Of a stretch of DNA of 64,000 nt, positions 48,708 through 60,173 are shown piece after piece. Below the pieces are notes generated by a model. It saw only the letters and a program-made list of their open reading frames with translations, had not been told where the DNA came from and did no database searches. Source of the DNA: Prunus persica (lineage: Eukaryota > Streptophyta > Magnoliopsida > Rosales > Rosaceae). The number at the start of each line of letters is the position of its first letter. The first letter of the stretch is position 1. The stretch is from positions 29,880,131-29,944,130 of the forward strand of contig NC_034009.1 of the NCBI RefSeq assembly GCF_000346465.2. Direction: 5' to 3'. A program made the translations under genes and the position numbers.

Positions 48708-49876
48708 CATGGTATTGCTCCTTTTCTTTGACGTGAGTTCTTTATATATAAGTCTCTACATTTTTTTTAGAATTGTATTTAGTAAAATTGATCAAAGCTT
48801 GGAAAGTCTCATCAAAAGAATAGTTAGCATTTTCTTATTGTGTGTCATGAAATCAAATAAAGTTTCTAGTGAACTTCTGTTCACGTAGCATTTTTCTTTA
48901 GCTATTGAGACACGAGAAGTTTTGAGCCACTTTCTCAACAATTCCAAGTGATTTGGTAAAAGCCCTCTTTTCCTTTAACATATTATTCAATGCAGGTAAA
49001 ATTTCTCCTCCGGCTACTGGAAGAAAAGAACAAACCAGAAAATTTGTGCCAGGATTTTGAAACTTTAGCACAAAATCACCGACCATTTTGTCGAACACTA
49101 GCATTCCTGCTGACTATCCATGTCTCTGTCCCTCTGGCGGTGCAGCTCCGACCTTAAACACGTGTGGCAGCAACTGATACTTAGGGGCATTATAGTAGTT
49201 TACATGTTTTCAGAAAGGGTGAATTTTCCCTCCTGAGTCAGCCAGCCAGCCAGCCAGTCAAACCTTCGAAAGTTTGAAGCGCAACTTCCTGTCATGCTCA
49301 TGTCTGTTTGACCAGTCGAAAATTGAATCACAAAATGACGCTACTGCAATTCTTGAATATGCATCTCATCATTCCAAGCCATGACATTTTTTGGGTTTAG
49401 CTTCAAAAGTGCTTAACATTGAGATTTTCATTGTAAATAATCGTTGTTCCCTACAAACCACCCGACATTTTACTTCAAAAAATCTGCTTTTTGGAAGTCG
49501 AGGATTTTAAGTAGACTCATAAATTAGCTTTTTGGGAGATGTGATTGTAAATGGATTGCAACAAAATCTATTTTTCCTTTATGATGATCAAGAATCCATG
49601 TGAGAAACGCCCTCTAAATAACAACCAAGCATCCTTTGAACAAACAAAATCTATTTTTCCTCCGAAGAGGTCTCAACATGCCGACCACTTTGCAACGTCG
49701 TCCACAACATTCCACTTTTCACACGAGCGGAGAACCCACGTGTTCAAAAAGCAATATTCTAAAAAGCAATTCGTATTATATAACTCCCACTATCTCCGCT
49801 TCATCATATATCTCCCACTACTTTACCATTTACTTTCCATCTTCCCCTTCCTTCAACCTCTGAGATTCCTTCTGCC
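48708..49876. other. Intergenic region between MAP1B and AOC
   Basis: About 1.2 kb. The left part is the MAP1B 3' flank. A minus-strand frame of 68 codons (48898-49104) starts with ATG but matches no family I know. A CAGC repeat is at about 49239-49258. The right part is the AOC promoter. Confidence 0.5.
49737..49783 (+). promoter_or_regulatory. AOC promoter: G-box and TATA box
   Basis: A CACGTG palindrome is at 49737-49742 and TATATAA at 49777-49783, about 140 and 95 bases upstream of the AOC start codon. CACGTG is the preferred site of MYC2-type bHLH factors that induce jasmonate synthesis genes. This would fit the known positive feedback on AOC, but binding here is inferred. Confidence 0.6.
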
Positions 49877-50724
49877 ATGGCGTCTGCAAGCTCTCTCAAG
49901 GCAATCTCTTCCCCGTATATTTCCAACTCAATCAGGTCTCCTTCACCTTCCCAAGCTCAAAGACTGTTGGGTTTCAATCTCTCGCATTCCTACCCAACCC
50001 TAAAATCCACACCAACCCTCCAAGGCTTCCCAAACTCCAAGAACTTCACGAGCACAGCTTTCTTCTCCCAGAAAAAAAAGGAGCCAGCTGATTCTTCAAG
50101 ACCCAGTAAGTACTTTTTTGTGTGTGCAATAAGCTCAATTAACATGTTCTTTTTATTTCTTTGTTAAAAAGGTTTTAATTTCCTTTTCCATTTTCAGCAA
50201 AAGTTCAAGAACTGCATGTGTATGAGATCAACGAGAGAGACAGAGGCAGCCCAGCATACCTAAGACTCAGCAAAAAAGAAGTCAACTCACTCGGTGACCT
50301 TGTTCCATTCACCAACAAGATCTACTCTGGGGACTTGGAGAAAAGGTTGGGCGTTACAGCAGGCTTATGTGTTCTGATCCAAAACGTACCAGAGAAGAAA
50401 GGAGACAGGTACGAGGCGATCTACAGCTTCTACTTCGGAGACTATGGGCACATATCAGTTCAGGGAGCCTATTTGACTTACGAGGACACTTATTTGGCCG
50501 TGACCGGTGGATCTGGGATCTTTGAGGGAGTGTACGGACAGGTTAAGCTGAAGCAGATTGTGTTTCCCATCAAGTTGTTTTACACGTTTTATTTGAAGGG
50601 CATTTCTGATTTGCCTGTGGAGCTCACCGGCGGGAAGCCGGTGGTTCCGTCGCCGACTATTGAGCCATCTCCGGCTGCCAAGGCCACCGAGCCCAACGCC
50701 ACCATCCCAAACTTCACCAACTGA
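49877..50724 (+). CDS. AOC: Allene oxide cyclase, chloroplastic
   Basis: Two exons: 49877-50105 and 50198-50724; predicted 251 residues. A Ser-rich transit peptide (about 1-75) precedes the AOC barrel (about 80-251). Clear family segments are [69 protein letters not shown] and [19 protein letters not shown]. The enzyme turns unstable allene oxide into cis-(+)-OPDA, the step that sets the stereochemistry of jasmonates, in the plastid stroma. The C-terminal tail is Pro/Ala-rich, with PNFTN at the end. One intron after the transit region is the usual AOC layout. By gene order it matches Arabidopsis AOC4 (beside MAP1 and DOT5). Confidence 0.97.
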
Positions 50725-53623
50725 TCATCTTATGGTGGAAGTGGAACTCTACCAAAAAAACAAAAAAAAAAAGCAAAAAGTTGGTGTGGACTTTCTGCTG
50801 TATGTCGTGGCACCAGCCTCTTGTGTTTTTTTTTCTTTTTTAAAGTGTTTTGCTTTTGTAGTTGTGTATTAAAATCTTATTTTCGTTCTCTACTTTATTG
50901 AGAATCATGGACGGATTTACGCAGGGCTAATGGAAAATTTGGAAATCATCTGTTAATGTTTTGTTGTTCAAAATTGAAATGAACCAACTAATCAGCCATC
51001 TAGGTAATAACATAATAATTGGACTAGTCATGGAATAATGGATACTATCTGTCCTGCAATTACTTGAATCGTGCTCTACATTTATTTTTCTTTTTCAAAG
51101 AAGGGTATGGGGAAATTCACACATCCCGATATCATGGAGGCTTGAGTTCATGATCAGTTCATGATCACTTGGGAGCACTGAGCATACGAAAAGTTTAGGC
51201 CAATTCAACTAACACTATTGGTTGGTTTGAAAATCTAGGACTCTGATCTGACGACAGTCGTCAATCATCAAGAATTCCATGATCCAACGATTAAGAAATA
51301 GGACATCAACAAAGGGTATTCTGTCAGTCATACATACCTTCGATTGCCTGGGCCAGATATCAGGGTTGGGCTTATGACTTGCTACCCAGATCCACGAAAA
51401 ATGAACCACGCATATGGGTCAGCCCGGTCCATTTAAAACATACGACCTGATTGATTCATAAGCTATAAATTTGGGCTTGCCTAATGGGCCTCTTGAAAAA
51501 CAAAGAAACAAAAAACGAAGGAGTAAAAAATAAAAATACAGACAAGGGGGAAAACAGAGGGTCTCACACTCACAGTAGCACTTTTCAGTCAGTAGAGTAG
51601 GGTCCTTGAAAACGATTCGTCGTCTCTTGAAAACCATTGTCCTCTTCCACGTCCTCTTTTGCCTGTTTTGTTTTGTACATTGGACTCTTGAAAACCATCA
51701 AGACGACTAGTGAGTACATAAGTACGTAGGATTATTATGTCCAGTCCCAGTCCCAGTGACTTTGGCAGATAAACATACATAATTCAGCCACAAAATGAAA
51801 AAGAAAAAAAAGAATGAGTTTAATATCTTGAATAGGATTTGATCGTATCAATATGCGCAGGCTGGTCTGCTTCTTCAAATTCATGTTCACAAGGAATCAC
51901 ATGCGCATCTAATTTAAGACCCAGATATTTAGTCATTTGTAATGATATCAGAAGCAAGAGCAAGCTAGCAAGCAAGCCTCCTCCTGCTATCAACATTCAC
52001 TTTTTTTGTTCTTGTCCAGATCATCAGTCCAGTCCCTGTTTATTTCCTCCAAAGTACAAAATGAAAGCAGTCTTTTTAGATTCTATTTACAACCCAGATG
52101 CTGCTGTTATGGTAAAAACAACTGTAACCAGCTGAGAAATTGACCTACGTAGGGAAAGAGACAAGTTTTTTTAAATTTTACTTTCAACTTTTTGACAATA
52201 TAAAAAGATGAATTTGAATTAAATTATATAATAATAATAGAAATAATACCTATATACATATATAACCACCATAATAGCAATATTGCCTCTGATACAAGTT
52301 GTTTGCGAATAGTAGTATCATGAAGATGATGGAGGCCTCGTTTTCGAAGATCGATGTTTGCAGACACAAAACAGACATGAAAACGTCTAAGAAGAATTTA
52401 ATAAGATTGCATGCAAACAATATTATTAAAAGCAACAACAAGCAAAGCACCCCATTGGCTCACACAGCAAGGAACTGATTGAGATTTTAAGTTTAAAGCT
52501 GCATCAGTTGCCTCGGATCTTTAACTCAGAGTTCTGCCCTAATCTTATTTAATTACAAAACATTTAAGGTTCCAGACACTGAGACACGACCAACCAAGCC
52601 CCTGAATTTATGTAAAGGATAAAACCATGTGTAACCCTAAACAATGCAGAGAGAGACACAAATTACAATTAATTAATGATCAGACACACAGATGCATGCT
52701 AAAATGATCTCTCCTCACATGCATGCTTGCATGGCTGATGGCAGCACAAATATTATACATAAAAGCAAAAAAGAAAAAATGGAATGGAAGAGATAAAAAA
52801 ATGATAATAAAACCAAAGGAAAAAGATGATAATTATGAGAGATGATAGTGGTCATTTTGCAGAAGATTGATAGATAGATAGATAGATAGATAGATAGGGT
52901 TAAAGGGCAAAGCTCACAGGAGTCTGAAAATGTTTCGTAGTATCAGTTTGTAGTTGTTCTGAAAAGGAAAAAGCCAAACCCTCGGGTGAAACCCCAAATG
53001 CATTAACTCTCAGTGGTCCCCCTTTACCCCCACTGACATTACATGGACCCATTGATCAAAGTGTTTGTAATTTTTATTTTTATTGTTTGGGTAAAAAAAA
53101 GTTGTTGTATTTGTTAGTATTTACGATGCTTTTAGCTCTCCAAGTCCGAGCTCAGCTCAATATACTCAATAGCTTTAGCAAATGTAAAGCTATCAACACT
53201 AGAATCTGTGACTTTACTGTATCCATGTCTGCACTTTTATCTGCCCTCCTCTGTTCTCTTCTCACTGAATTTACTTGACCACCTTCACTCTCTCTCTCTC
53301 TCTCTCTCTAATTTTTTCTTAGAATTATGAATATTAAAAAAGCATCAGAAAAGGTACGTACTTTAATTAAAGAATTGAACTGCCACTTCCAACATTAAAT
53401 GCATAGAACTTTGGCTTTTCATTGTACTGTTTGTCTTCATCTTCTCACTCCCTCACTCTCTCACTGTCTCTCACACACACATAAGAGAAGAGACAGAGAC
53501 AGAATCTCACCGCTACTAACTAAATCTAATTAATTAATTACAGCTAGCTAGCTAGTTAGCTAACAATCGAACTCCAAGTGTACTTACTAATTAATTACCC
53601 TTAAACAAATAAAGCAGAGTTAT
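50725..53623. other. Convergent region between AOC and DOT5
   Basis: About 2.9 kb holding the 3' ends of both genes. It includes a GATA microsatellite (52869-52897) and CT and GCTA runs near 53287-53309 and 53543-53560. Small frames on the minus strand near 51215-51780 match nothing I know. No gene is supported. Confidence 0.5.
52869..52897. repeat. (GATA)n microsatellite
   Basis: About seven GATA units in the region downstream of DOT5. Confidence 0.9.
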
Positions 53624-54816
53624 TTAATCATCATCGTCATCTTCATCATCCAGATGATCTTCTTCTTCAGGCTCAGTACACAACTCAACACCATAGGGTG
53701 CGTGGCCATCCCCAAATGCACGAACATGGTCTTTGAGCGACCTCTTGTGCTTGAAATCAGACCCACAAATGCAAAACCAGAGCTTCCCGCAGTTCTTCTC
53801 GTGAGTCCTCCAATCTCCTCTCACCGCAAATGGCTTCCCACATTTGCGGCACCCAAATGGCTTTGACCCATGTTTTCTTTTGTAATGTGTCTGCAGTGTC
53901 CTGAAGTCTTTGAGTGGCCTTGACCTTGGGTGCTCTATGTTGTTCTTGCACCCCTCTGCGCAGCAGTAGCATGGAAGTCTCAGCACTGATGAAGCTGGCT
54001 TTGTCCCTCTTAAGGATTCTGGCCCCTTCCTATATTGTGATCCATGCCCCCACATATGCATCTGCAAAAATTAACAGTAAAAGCAGCTTTAAAAAAATAC
54101 ATAAATTAGGGCAAATGCTATTCCACTCCTACTTTAATTTGTGATTTTCGAGTGTAGGAGACCATTTGGGAGTGGGGATTTGGAAAGAGGAGAAAGAAAG
54201 AAAGAACATTATTTGGTAATTAGCTCTAGCAAATGCAAGGAATGCTTAGGCCATACAGAAAATAAAATGCTAAAAGTAGATAAAAGCAGTATTAGCAATT
54301 AATTACTATGTATACAGCAGTGGTATTGATTGTGATGAGGAGTACCTGCATGTTGTTGTATCTGTTGAATGTTTTGCTGCAGACAGGGCAGGAGAACTGG
54401 GTGGGGCCAACAAGGATTTGTGCAGGGGAGGGAATCCAGTACTGGCCTTCTATAGGAGCACCAATGTGGTTGTGGTTAGGGTTTCCAATTGATGAACTAA
54501 TTGTACTACCACTACTTGGTGGCCCAATATGAAGAGCTACTGTGACAGCACCATCCTCAAGATGATCAGTATTAGGGTTTTGATCTTGATGATGATGGTG
54601 ATGGTGATGGTGATGGTGATGATGATTATGAGGAAGAGGTTGGGTTGAGGAAGAAGACTGGTGATAGATGAGGTGGTACTGTTTGGGGACACCCTGTCCA
54701 GGAGGACCAAGAGAAAGAAAAATGGACTCTTCATCTTGATCTTCATCAGCTTCTAAAAAAGAAGTAGCACTGGTACCCAGATCAGTGGTAGAAGTAGTAG
54801 TGGAGGGAGTTTGCAT
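53624..54816 (-). CDS. DOT5: WIP-domain C2H2 zinc finger protein, DOT5/WIP6 type
   Basis: Two exons on the minus strand: 54816-54346 and 54061-53624; predicted 302 residues. The N-terminal half is poorly conserved, with a run of 13 His (coded by a GAT/GGT-like run near 54591-54620) and the short WIP-family motif [10 protein letters not shown]. Then comes the name-giving WIP in [15 protein letters not shown], the first C2H2 finger ([17 protein letters not shown], split by the intron before [19 protein letters not shown]) and three more finger-like units ([34 protein letters not shown]). The C-terminus is a run of Asp/Glu. WIPs are nuclear transcription factors of plants; DOT5 was named for leaf-vein patterning. 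The choice of DOT5 within the family rests on [14 protein letters not shown] similarity and gene order. The start at 54816 is the first in-frame ATG. Confidence 0.92.
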
Positions 54817-54851
54817 GGTGATTTTGATGAAGCGTTTGTTTATATGGGAAA

Positions 54852-54855
<4 letters not shown>

Positions 54856-54898
<43 letters not shown>

Positions 54899-54906
54899 AG
54901 GGGGGC
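54856..54906. repeat. (GA)n microsatellite joined to a G run
   Basis: A GA run at about 54856-54888 turns into G10-A-G6. A similar G run resumes right after the assembly gap (55311-55325), so the sequence between may be an insertion into one original GA/G tract. Confidence 0.9.
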
Positions 54907-55210
54907 CTGAAATATTTCGTCAACTTATTGATTTTAGGCCTTCGGTAAGTGACTGTCCTCGGTAGATGTTCTACTGCAGAAGGGAGAGTACCTACAAAAG
55001 GTCACGTTCATTAAGTCCTTGGGGTACCGGGTGTGGTACCGGCCGAAGGCTCTCCGATGCCTTAAGTAAGTACGAAATTTAATAATATTTAACTGACAGA
55101 TCAATCGATAGCGTACCGTTAGGTTTAATCCCCTCCTTTTGGGGATATGGTCTCCTTTATATAGGCATTGAGAAGGTGTGCACTGTGCTCTTATTTCCGA
55201 TGTGGGACTT
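54907..55210 (+). mobile_element. Probable LTR (solo or truncated) ending in an assembly gap
   Basis: Beginning TGAAATATTTCGTCAAC at about 54908, the stretch has LTR-like layout: a GC-mixed U3, a TATA-like CTCCTTTATATAGGCATTG (55152-55170), and CCGATGTGGGACTT right before the Ns. The last word is common in plant LTR elements. No coding part is visible, and the 3' end is hidden by the gap, so family and length are unknown. Confidence 0.45.
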
Positions 55211-55310
55211 NNNNNNNNNNNNNNNNNNNNNNNNNNNNNNNNNNNNNNNNNNNNNNNNNNNNNNNNNNNNNNNNNNNNNNNNNNNNNNNNNNNNNNNNNN
55301 NNNNNNNNNN
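55211..55310. other. Assembly gap (100 N)
   Basis: Exactly 100 Ns, the usual placeholder for a gap of unknown length. It is flanked by LTR-like sequence on the left and a run of 15 G on the right. Confidence 1.
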
Positions 55311-55936
55311 GGGGGGGGGGGGGGGAGGGAAAGGGAAGTGAGATTTTGGGCCTCTGGTGGAGAAGAAAAGTGGGGACGAGAGAGAAAGGGAAAGGGAAAG
55401 GCAATAAATATACATAAACAAATGATGTTTATGTTTATGTTTGTGTTTTGGGTATTTGGTTTTTTGTGTGTTGTGGGCTCTTATGGTAGCAATGATAAAT
55501 TATGATCATATCAGATTATAAATGTGGGTTGTCAATGTGATCGGCATTGCGTTTGAGAGAGAGAGAGAGAGTTTTTATATAGAAAAAAAGGTTCAAGAGA
55601 GAGAGAGCTAGAGTTTGTGGCAAGTTGCACGTGGATTGGATAGGCGCAGGAGCACAGGAGGAAATTCATTAAATAGAGAGATGTTTGGGTTTTTGGCGTG
55701 TTTGGGAATGGAGGAGACAAAAACCAGAAAAGGAGGAGGAGGAGGTGGAGGAGGAGGAGGAGGTCTAGGGGTAGTGGGGGCAAACGGCAAGGCAATGCAA
55801 TGCATAGAGAATAGCTAGCGTGCTCTACGAACACAATAACACCACACTAAACTCCGTACTTTTTCTCCCTCAATTTGCTCCAAACTCTTGCTCGTTTCCC
55901 GAGACCCTAGCTTAGATATCATATACCTCTCCCTGC

Positions 55937-55939
<3 letters not shown>

Positions 55940-55986
<47 letters not shown>

Positions 55987-56104
55987 ATTTATTTATTCAG
56001 ATACATCTTCTGCCCTTATTTACTCTCTCTATGTCTTTGTCTCTGTCTCTCTCCAAATCCAAAAGTTGAGAGAGAGAGAGAGATATATATATATATATAT
56101 ATAT
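55940..56104. repeat. (CT)n and (AT)n microsatellites
   Basis: CT run at 55940-55983 and AT run at about 56083-56104. Confidence 0.9.
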
Positions 56105-59100
56105 TGATCACATACAATATTACAGTAGTATATGGTAGACATGGAGAACTGTAGAGCGGAAGGCGTGAGCTTTTCTCCCCCAACACTTTTGTTATAAAAG
56201 AGATGGTGATGGTGATAGCTAGCTAAGCCATGGTGCCAAATAATGTTGCTGCATGGAAACCCGAAAGGGACACATTACCAATTTCCCCACACACGGTCTC
56301 ACTCACCTCCTCCTCCTAGTTACTAATTACTATACCATGGGGACAAAATAAACAAAACAAAAAAAGAAGTAAAAATTTCAAAATGAAATGGACAAATCTG
56401 TCATAAGGGCAAGCCAAGCCAGAAACCACACTGCACTGCAGTGTAAGAAAGTAAAGCGACCTCCAGCTGCTAAAGCAACATTCATTCAACTTATACTACT
56501 GTTTGTGTTTTATATTCTTCTTCTTGTGCTGGAATATTGTTTTTAGAATCTCAGACAAAATCCATGCATAAGTAAAGTGCCATCAATTGTTCAAAATATC
56601 CCAATAACTGATGGCAAATAAATAAATCATTCACCTACTTCAAACAAGACTATATAAATTACAAAAATATTAGGTGTTTCTGTACCATACACGAACAAGA
56701 TTTTGACAGAATAATAAATGGGCCAACCTGACCGATTGGTGCAGTGCAAAAGTTTGACTGGATACGGCCCAAAACAGAAACTTAGATGGATGGTAATTCA
56801 AACCATCCCATCAATGTCCAGAGACTTCATTGAAATACAAGGAAAAACAAAAACCAAACACCACCAGATAGTAAAAACAGTTCCATCCATGTGCTTCTTC
56901 CCGAAGCCAATAACCCATTGAAAGGACTAGCGAAAGGACTGGTTAAAAAAAGTACTAGGTTTGGCCTGGTCCCTAGCTCAACTTTTAGTTGCTTATCGGG
57001 ATTAAGAAACAGACACTGCACGATCATCACTAATCACATGACAAAAGCGCGCTCGAAAACATGCATGCATCCATGGCTTTGGCTTTGGCTTTGGCTTTTT
57101 TTTGGACGATCCATGGCTTTGGCTTTGCAGAGCAACAGAAGGGTAATTTGCTAAGCATAGGAGCCTAGCTATATAGGTAGATCACTATTTATAAGGTGCA
57201 ACTTTTGAACAATGAGCTTTGTTTTGGTGATTAATTGTACGTCTCTGAGACAAAGTCAAGTGCCAGCATGTGGGTTGGGTTCTATACGAACAGAAATTCC
57301 CTGTGCCACTTTTAATCTTGCTCTTTTGCTTTTTTCTTCACTAAAAAACTTGTACAAAACGGATTTTGACTAGCTATTAGGCCTATAATCTCAGCCTCTC
57401 ATTCAGTACACTTACATAGAAACCCAACAAAGAATCAAATGAATTAGAAATAATACCTCTCCTATTTCATGCTATTGATTGACATTATATATGCACGCAG
57501 GCAAGGTACTTATATCGTGCTAGCTGACCTTATTTGGAGTATTTTTCACGCGATGTAACTAATAACGTCACTACAACATGTGAATTGATATATAATACCA
57601 CATGACGGGGTCATTCTAATTAATTTGATCACAATTAATCATAACACAACAAATTAAATCGGGTAAAAGAAATAACTCCCATCAAGATGCAGTGTATATA
57701 TATAGTGGTACTCTTACTGACTATTGTTGTTGAATGACATGTGCTGAGGAAGTGTAAAGACAAACTGTTGGTCACGCATGGCTTTGTCTTGCGAAATATA
57801 TGTATGTGAGACTCAAACGTAGGAAAGACAAAGTAAAAATTTCCAAATCTTCGTCTTGTCTGAAAAAAGAAAGTGGGAAAAGCCAACCGTGCCAACCTCA
57901 TCAGACTTCATAGCCGCCCCCATTGATTTGTCACACCACCTCCCTCCTTCCCTTCCTCTAATTAACTACTGTTCATGTGACAGTCCCAGCTCCTTCACTC
58001 AGAAAGACTAATTTCTAGTCAACATTTCATTGTCGACTCCACACCACAGCACAGGGATCTCTATGTTACTGTCTAAGAAATATTTTCTGACCTGTTTTTT
58101 ATAATTATTTTTTTGAAGGGTGTGAAAACAAATTAAATTCAATAGAAACTTTCAAAGAAGCAAGCAAGAGAAGATGCTATGTTACTTGGGGCTGAGAAAT
58201 AGAGATTCTTCTTGTACTCCCAAAAAGTAAAAAGGATCTTTTATAATTTGGGCAGTTTCCTTTTGGGCTCCATTTAAAAGTTTGCTGTAGGGTTGGAGCC
58301 TACAAAAGATGGTCCAATATTCATGAACACTAAATTTAAGAAAAACGTTTATTTTCTGATTTGATGTCCGGAGGGGTTGGGGGGGGGGGGGGGAGGGAGT
58401 GTAAATTGCCATATCATTCACATTGATCACATGGTCATAAGATTATGCGTCACCTTCTCGAGCCTGACAGAATTAGGTTTTTTTTTAACTTTCTTTTTCT
58501 CGGGTGTGATCGATGAACTTTTGAGAAGCACTTTGCTTGCTCAACATTACATTGATTTTATTTTGTTGAAACTGAAAGACTAGACATGGAGTCTTCTTTC
58601 AATTCTAAGGTAGTAAAACATCTTCAGACAAAAATAAGAAGAAGAATTTAAATTAAATACTAAAGCAACACATTGGTCATTTTAAATACCAAACTATATA
58701 TTTTTTTTATAGATATAAATCATATTCTATTTTAATCTAATTTAAATTATAATAAAAAGGAATCCAAACTAGAGTGCAGAATAGATTTCACATCTACTTC
58801 AACCTACTTAGCTAAGCTAAAGTCTCCCAAACCTTCTTTTATTTAAGTTCTAATACTAGTTGAAAAGTCAAAAAAAAATTACAAAGAAAATCTAAAATGA
58901 ACGGTGTGACCGCGTTTGTGACCCAAACTAAATTAATGGGCTGAATCCAAATAAGCCCCAGCCCGACTATTACCTGGGCCATGGATCAACCCGAGCCAGT
59001 GGCCGAAACGCGCCGAACATACTAAGCCCTTATTCACCATCTCTACAGTACGCCCACCTCCAGGGAATCGCTGCACCGTCCAGAATCCGGGGATATATAT

Positions 59101-59774
59101 CCTCGATTCCCTTGTATAGATAATTACAGGTGTCAAAATCCTACGGGTACTGGGAAGCACGCACCGATGACAGGGCGTGGTGGAAGCAATGATTGAACAT
59201 AGCGTAAACAGAGGGCAGTGTGGATTAGGACGAGCAGCAGTTGGCCCTCAGAGGGCGCGAAAAGGCACATTTAATCACGCCTAAGGCTACGCGTCGTGGC
59301 CACGAGTGTGCACGCACACACCCACGCACAAGAAGATTGAACCTTGAAGATTCCGTTTGCTCTCGGAAAACCCCGAGAATATTCGGAGGGGGAGAGAGAG
59401 AGAGAGAGAGAGAGAGAATAGACTTGAAATAAATAAATATGACCAAGAATTAATCAGATAAACAGAAAAATAAAATATAAAAATAGACAGAGGGTAGGGA
59501 ACAGAAAAAGAAAGAAATTGGTAAGAGGCTGAGCCCTCTGGAGGGAGGGAGCAATCGGTCTTTGATCTTATCCGATAAAAATTAGAACATTAAAAAATTA
59601 AAGATAAAAGTAGGTGTGGGAGGTGGTGACGTCAGCTCCAGCCCATAGATAGGCAGAGAAAAGCGAATCACAATTCATACCATCGAATATTCAACCCCGA
59701 CTTCTAAAAAAAACTAAATTGGAAATAAAAACCCAATCACAGATTCGCTTTTGTACGCGACGCCACGACCCGAC

Positions 59775-59775
<1 letters not shown>

Positions 59776-59817
<42 letters not shown>
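59776..59817. repeat. (CT)n microsatellite in the likely HRS1 5' leader
   Basis: About 21 CT units, 356 bases upstream of the start codon at 60174. The stretch from 59600 to 60173 is CT-rich and probably holds the transcription start. Confidence 0.9.
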
Positions 59818-59820
<3 letters not shown>

Positions 59821-60173
59821 ACAAAAAACACTCTTAAAAATTCCATCTTTTCTTTTCTAATTTAATATCTCAAGAAACTTGTTTTTGTTGGTTTCTTTCT
59901 TTTTAAATAATTTGGTTTTGGTCTGCAAGATTATTCCGTTTTCGGATTCTACTTGGATCCCATATGCGTCCTTGACAAGCCCCATTCGTTACCCAATCCC
60001 CCTTGTTCGGTTCTATCTATGCTTTGGACCTCCACCTGCTCCTTCTTATAATCTCTCTCATACATAAATACATTCACACCCGCATTTCTCTAGCTCTGAT
60101 TTAACCCAAGAAGGAAGATAAAGACACAAGCTTTGAAAAATCCAGGAAGAAAAAAAGAAAAAAAAAGTTAGCT

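Larger units (their letters stand above)
54817..60173. other. Divergent intergenic region between DOT5 and HRS1-like gene
   Basis: About 5.4 kb containing both promoters. It holds the DOT5 leader with GA and G runs, an LTR-like fragment cut by an assembly gap, many microsatellites (CT 55940-55983, AT 56083-56104, GA 59393-59416, CT 59776-59817), a run of 17 G (58378-58394) and GGCTTT repeats (57073-57125). No recognised coding sequence lies here. The frames that cross the Ns are meaningless. Confidence 0.5.

Noticed and set aside
55176..55505. Frames running through the N stretch
   Set aside because: Artefacts of translating Ns; the flanks are G runs and LTR-like sequence.
59879..60067. Possible upstream ORF in the HRS1 leader
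   Set aside because: The frame opens with TTG, not ATG.
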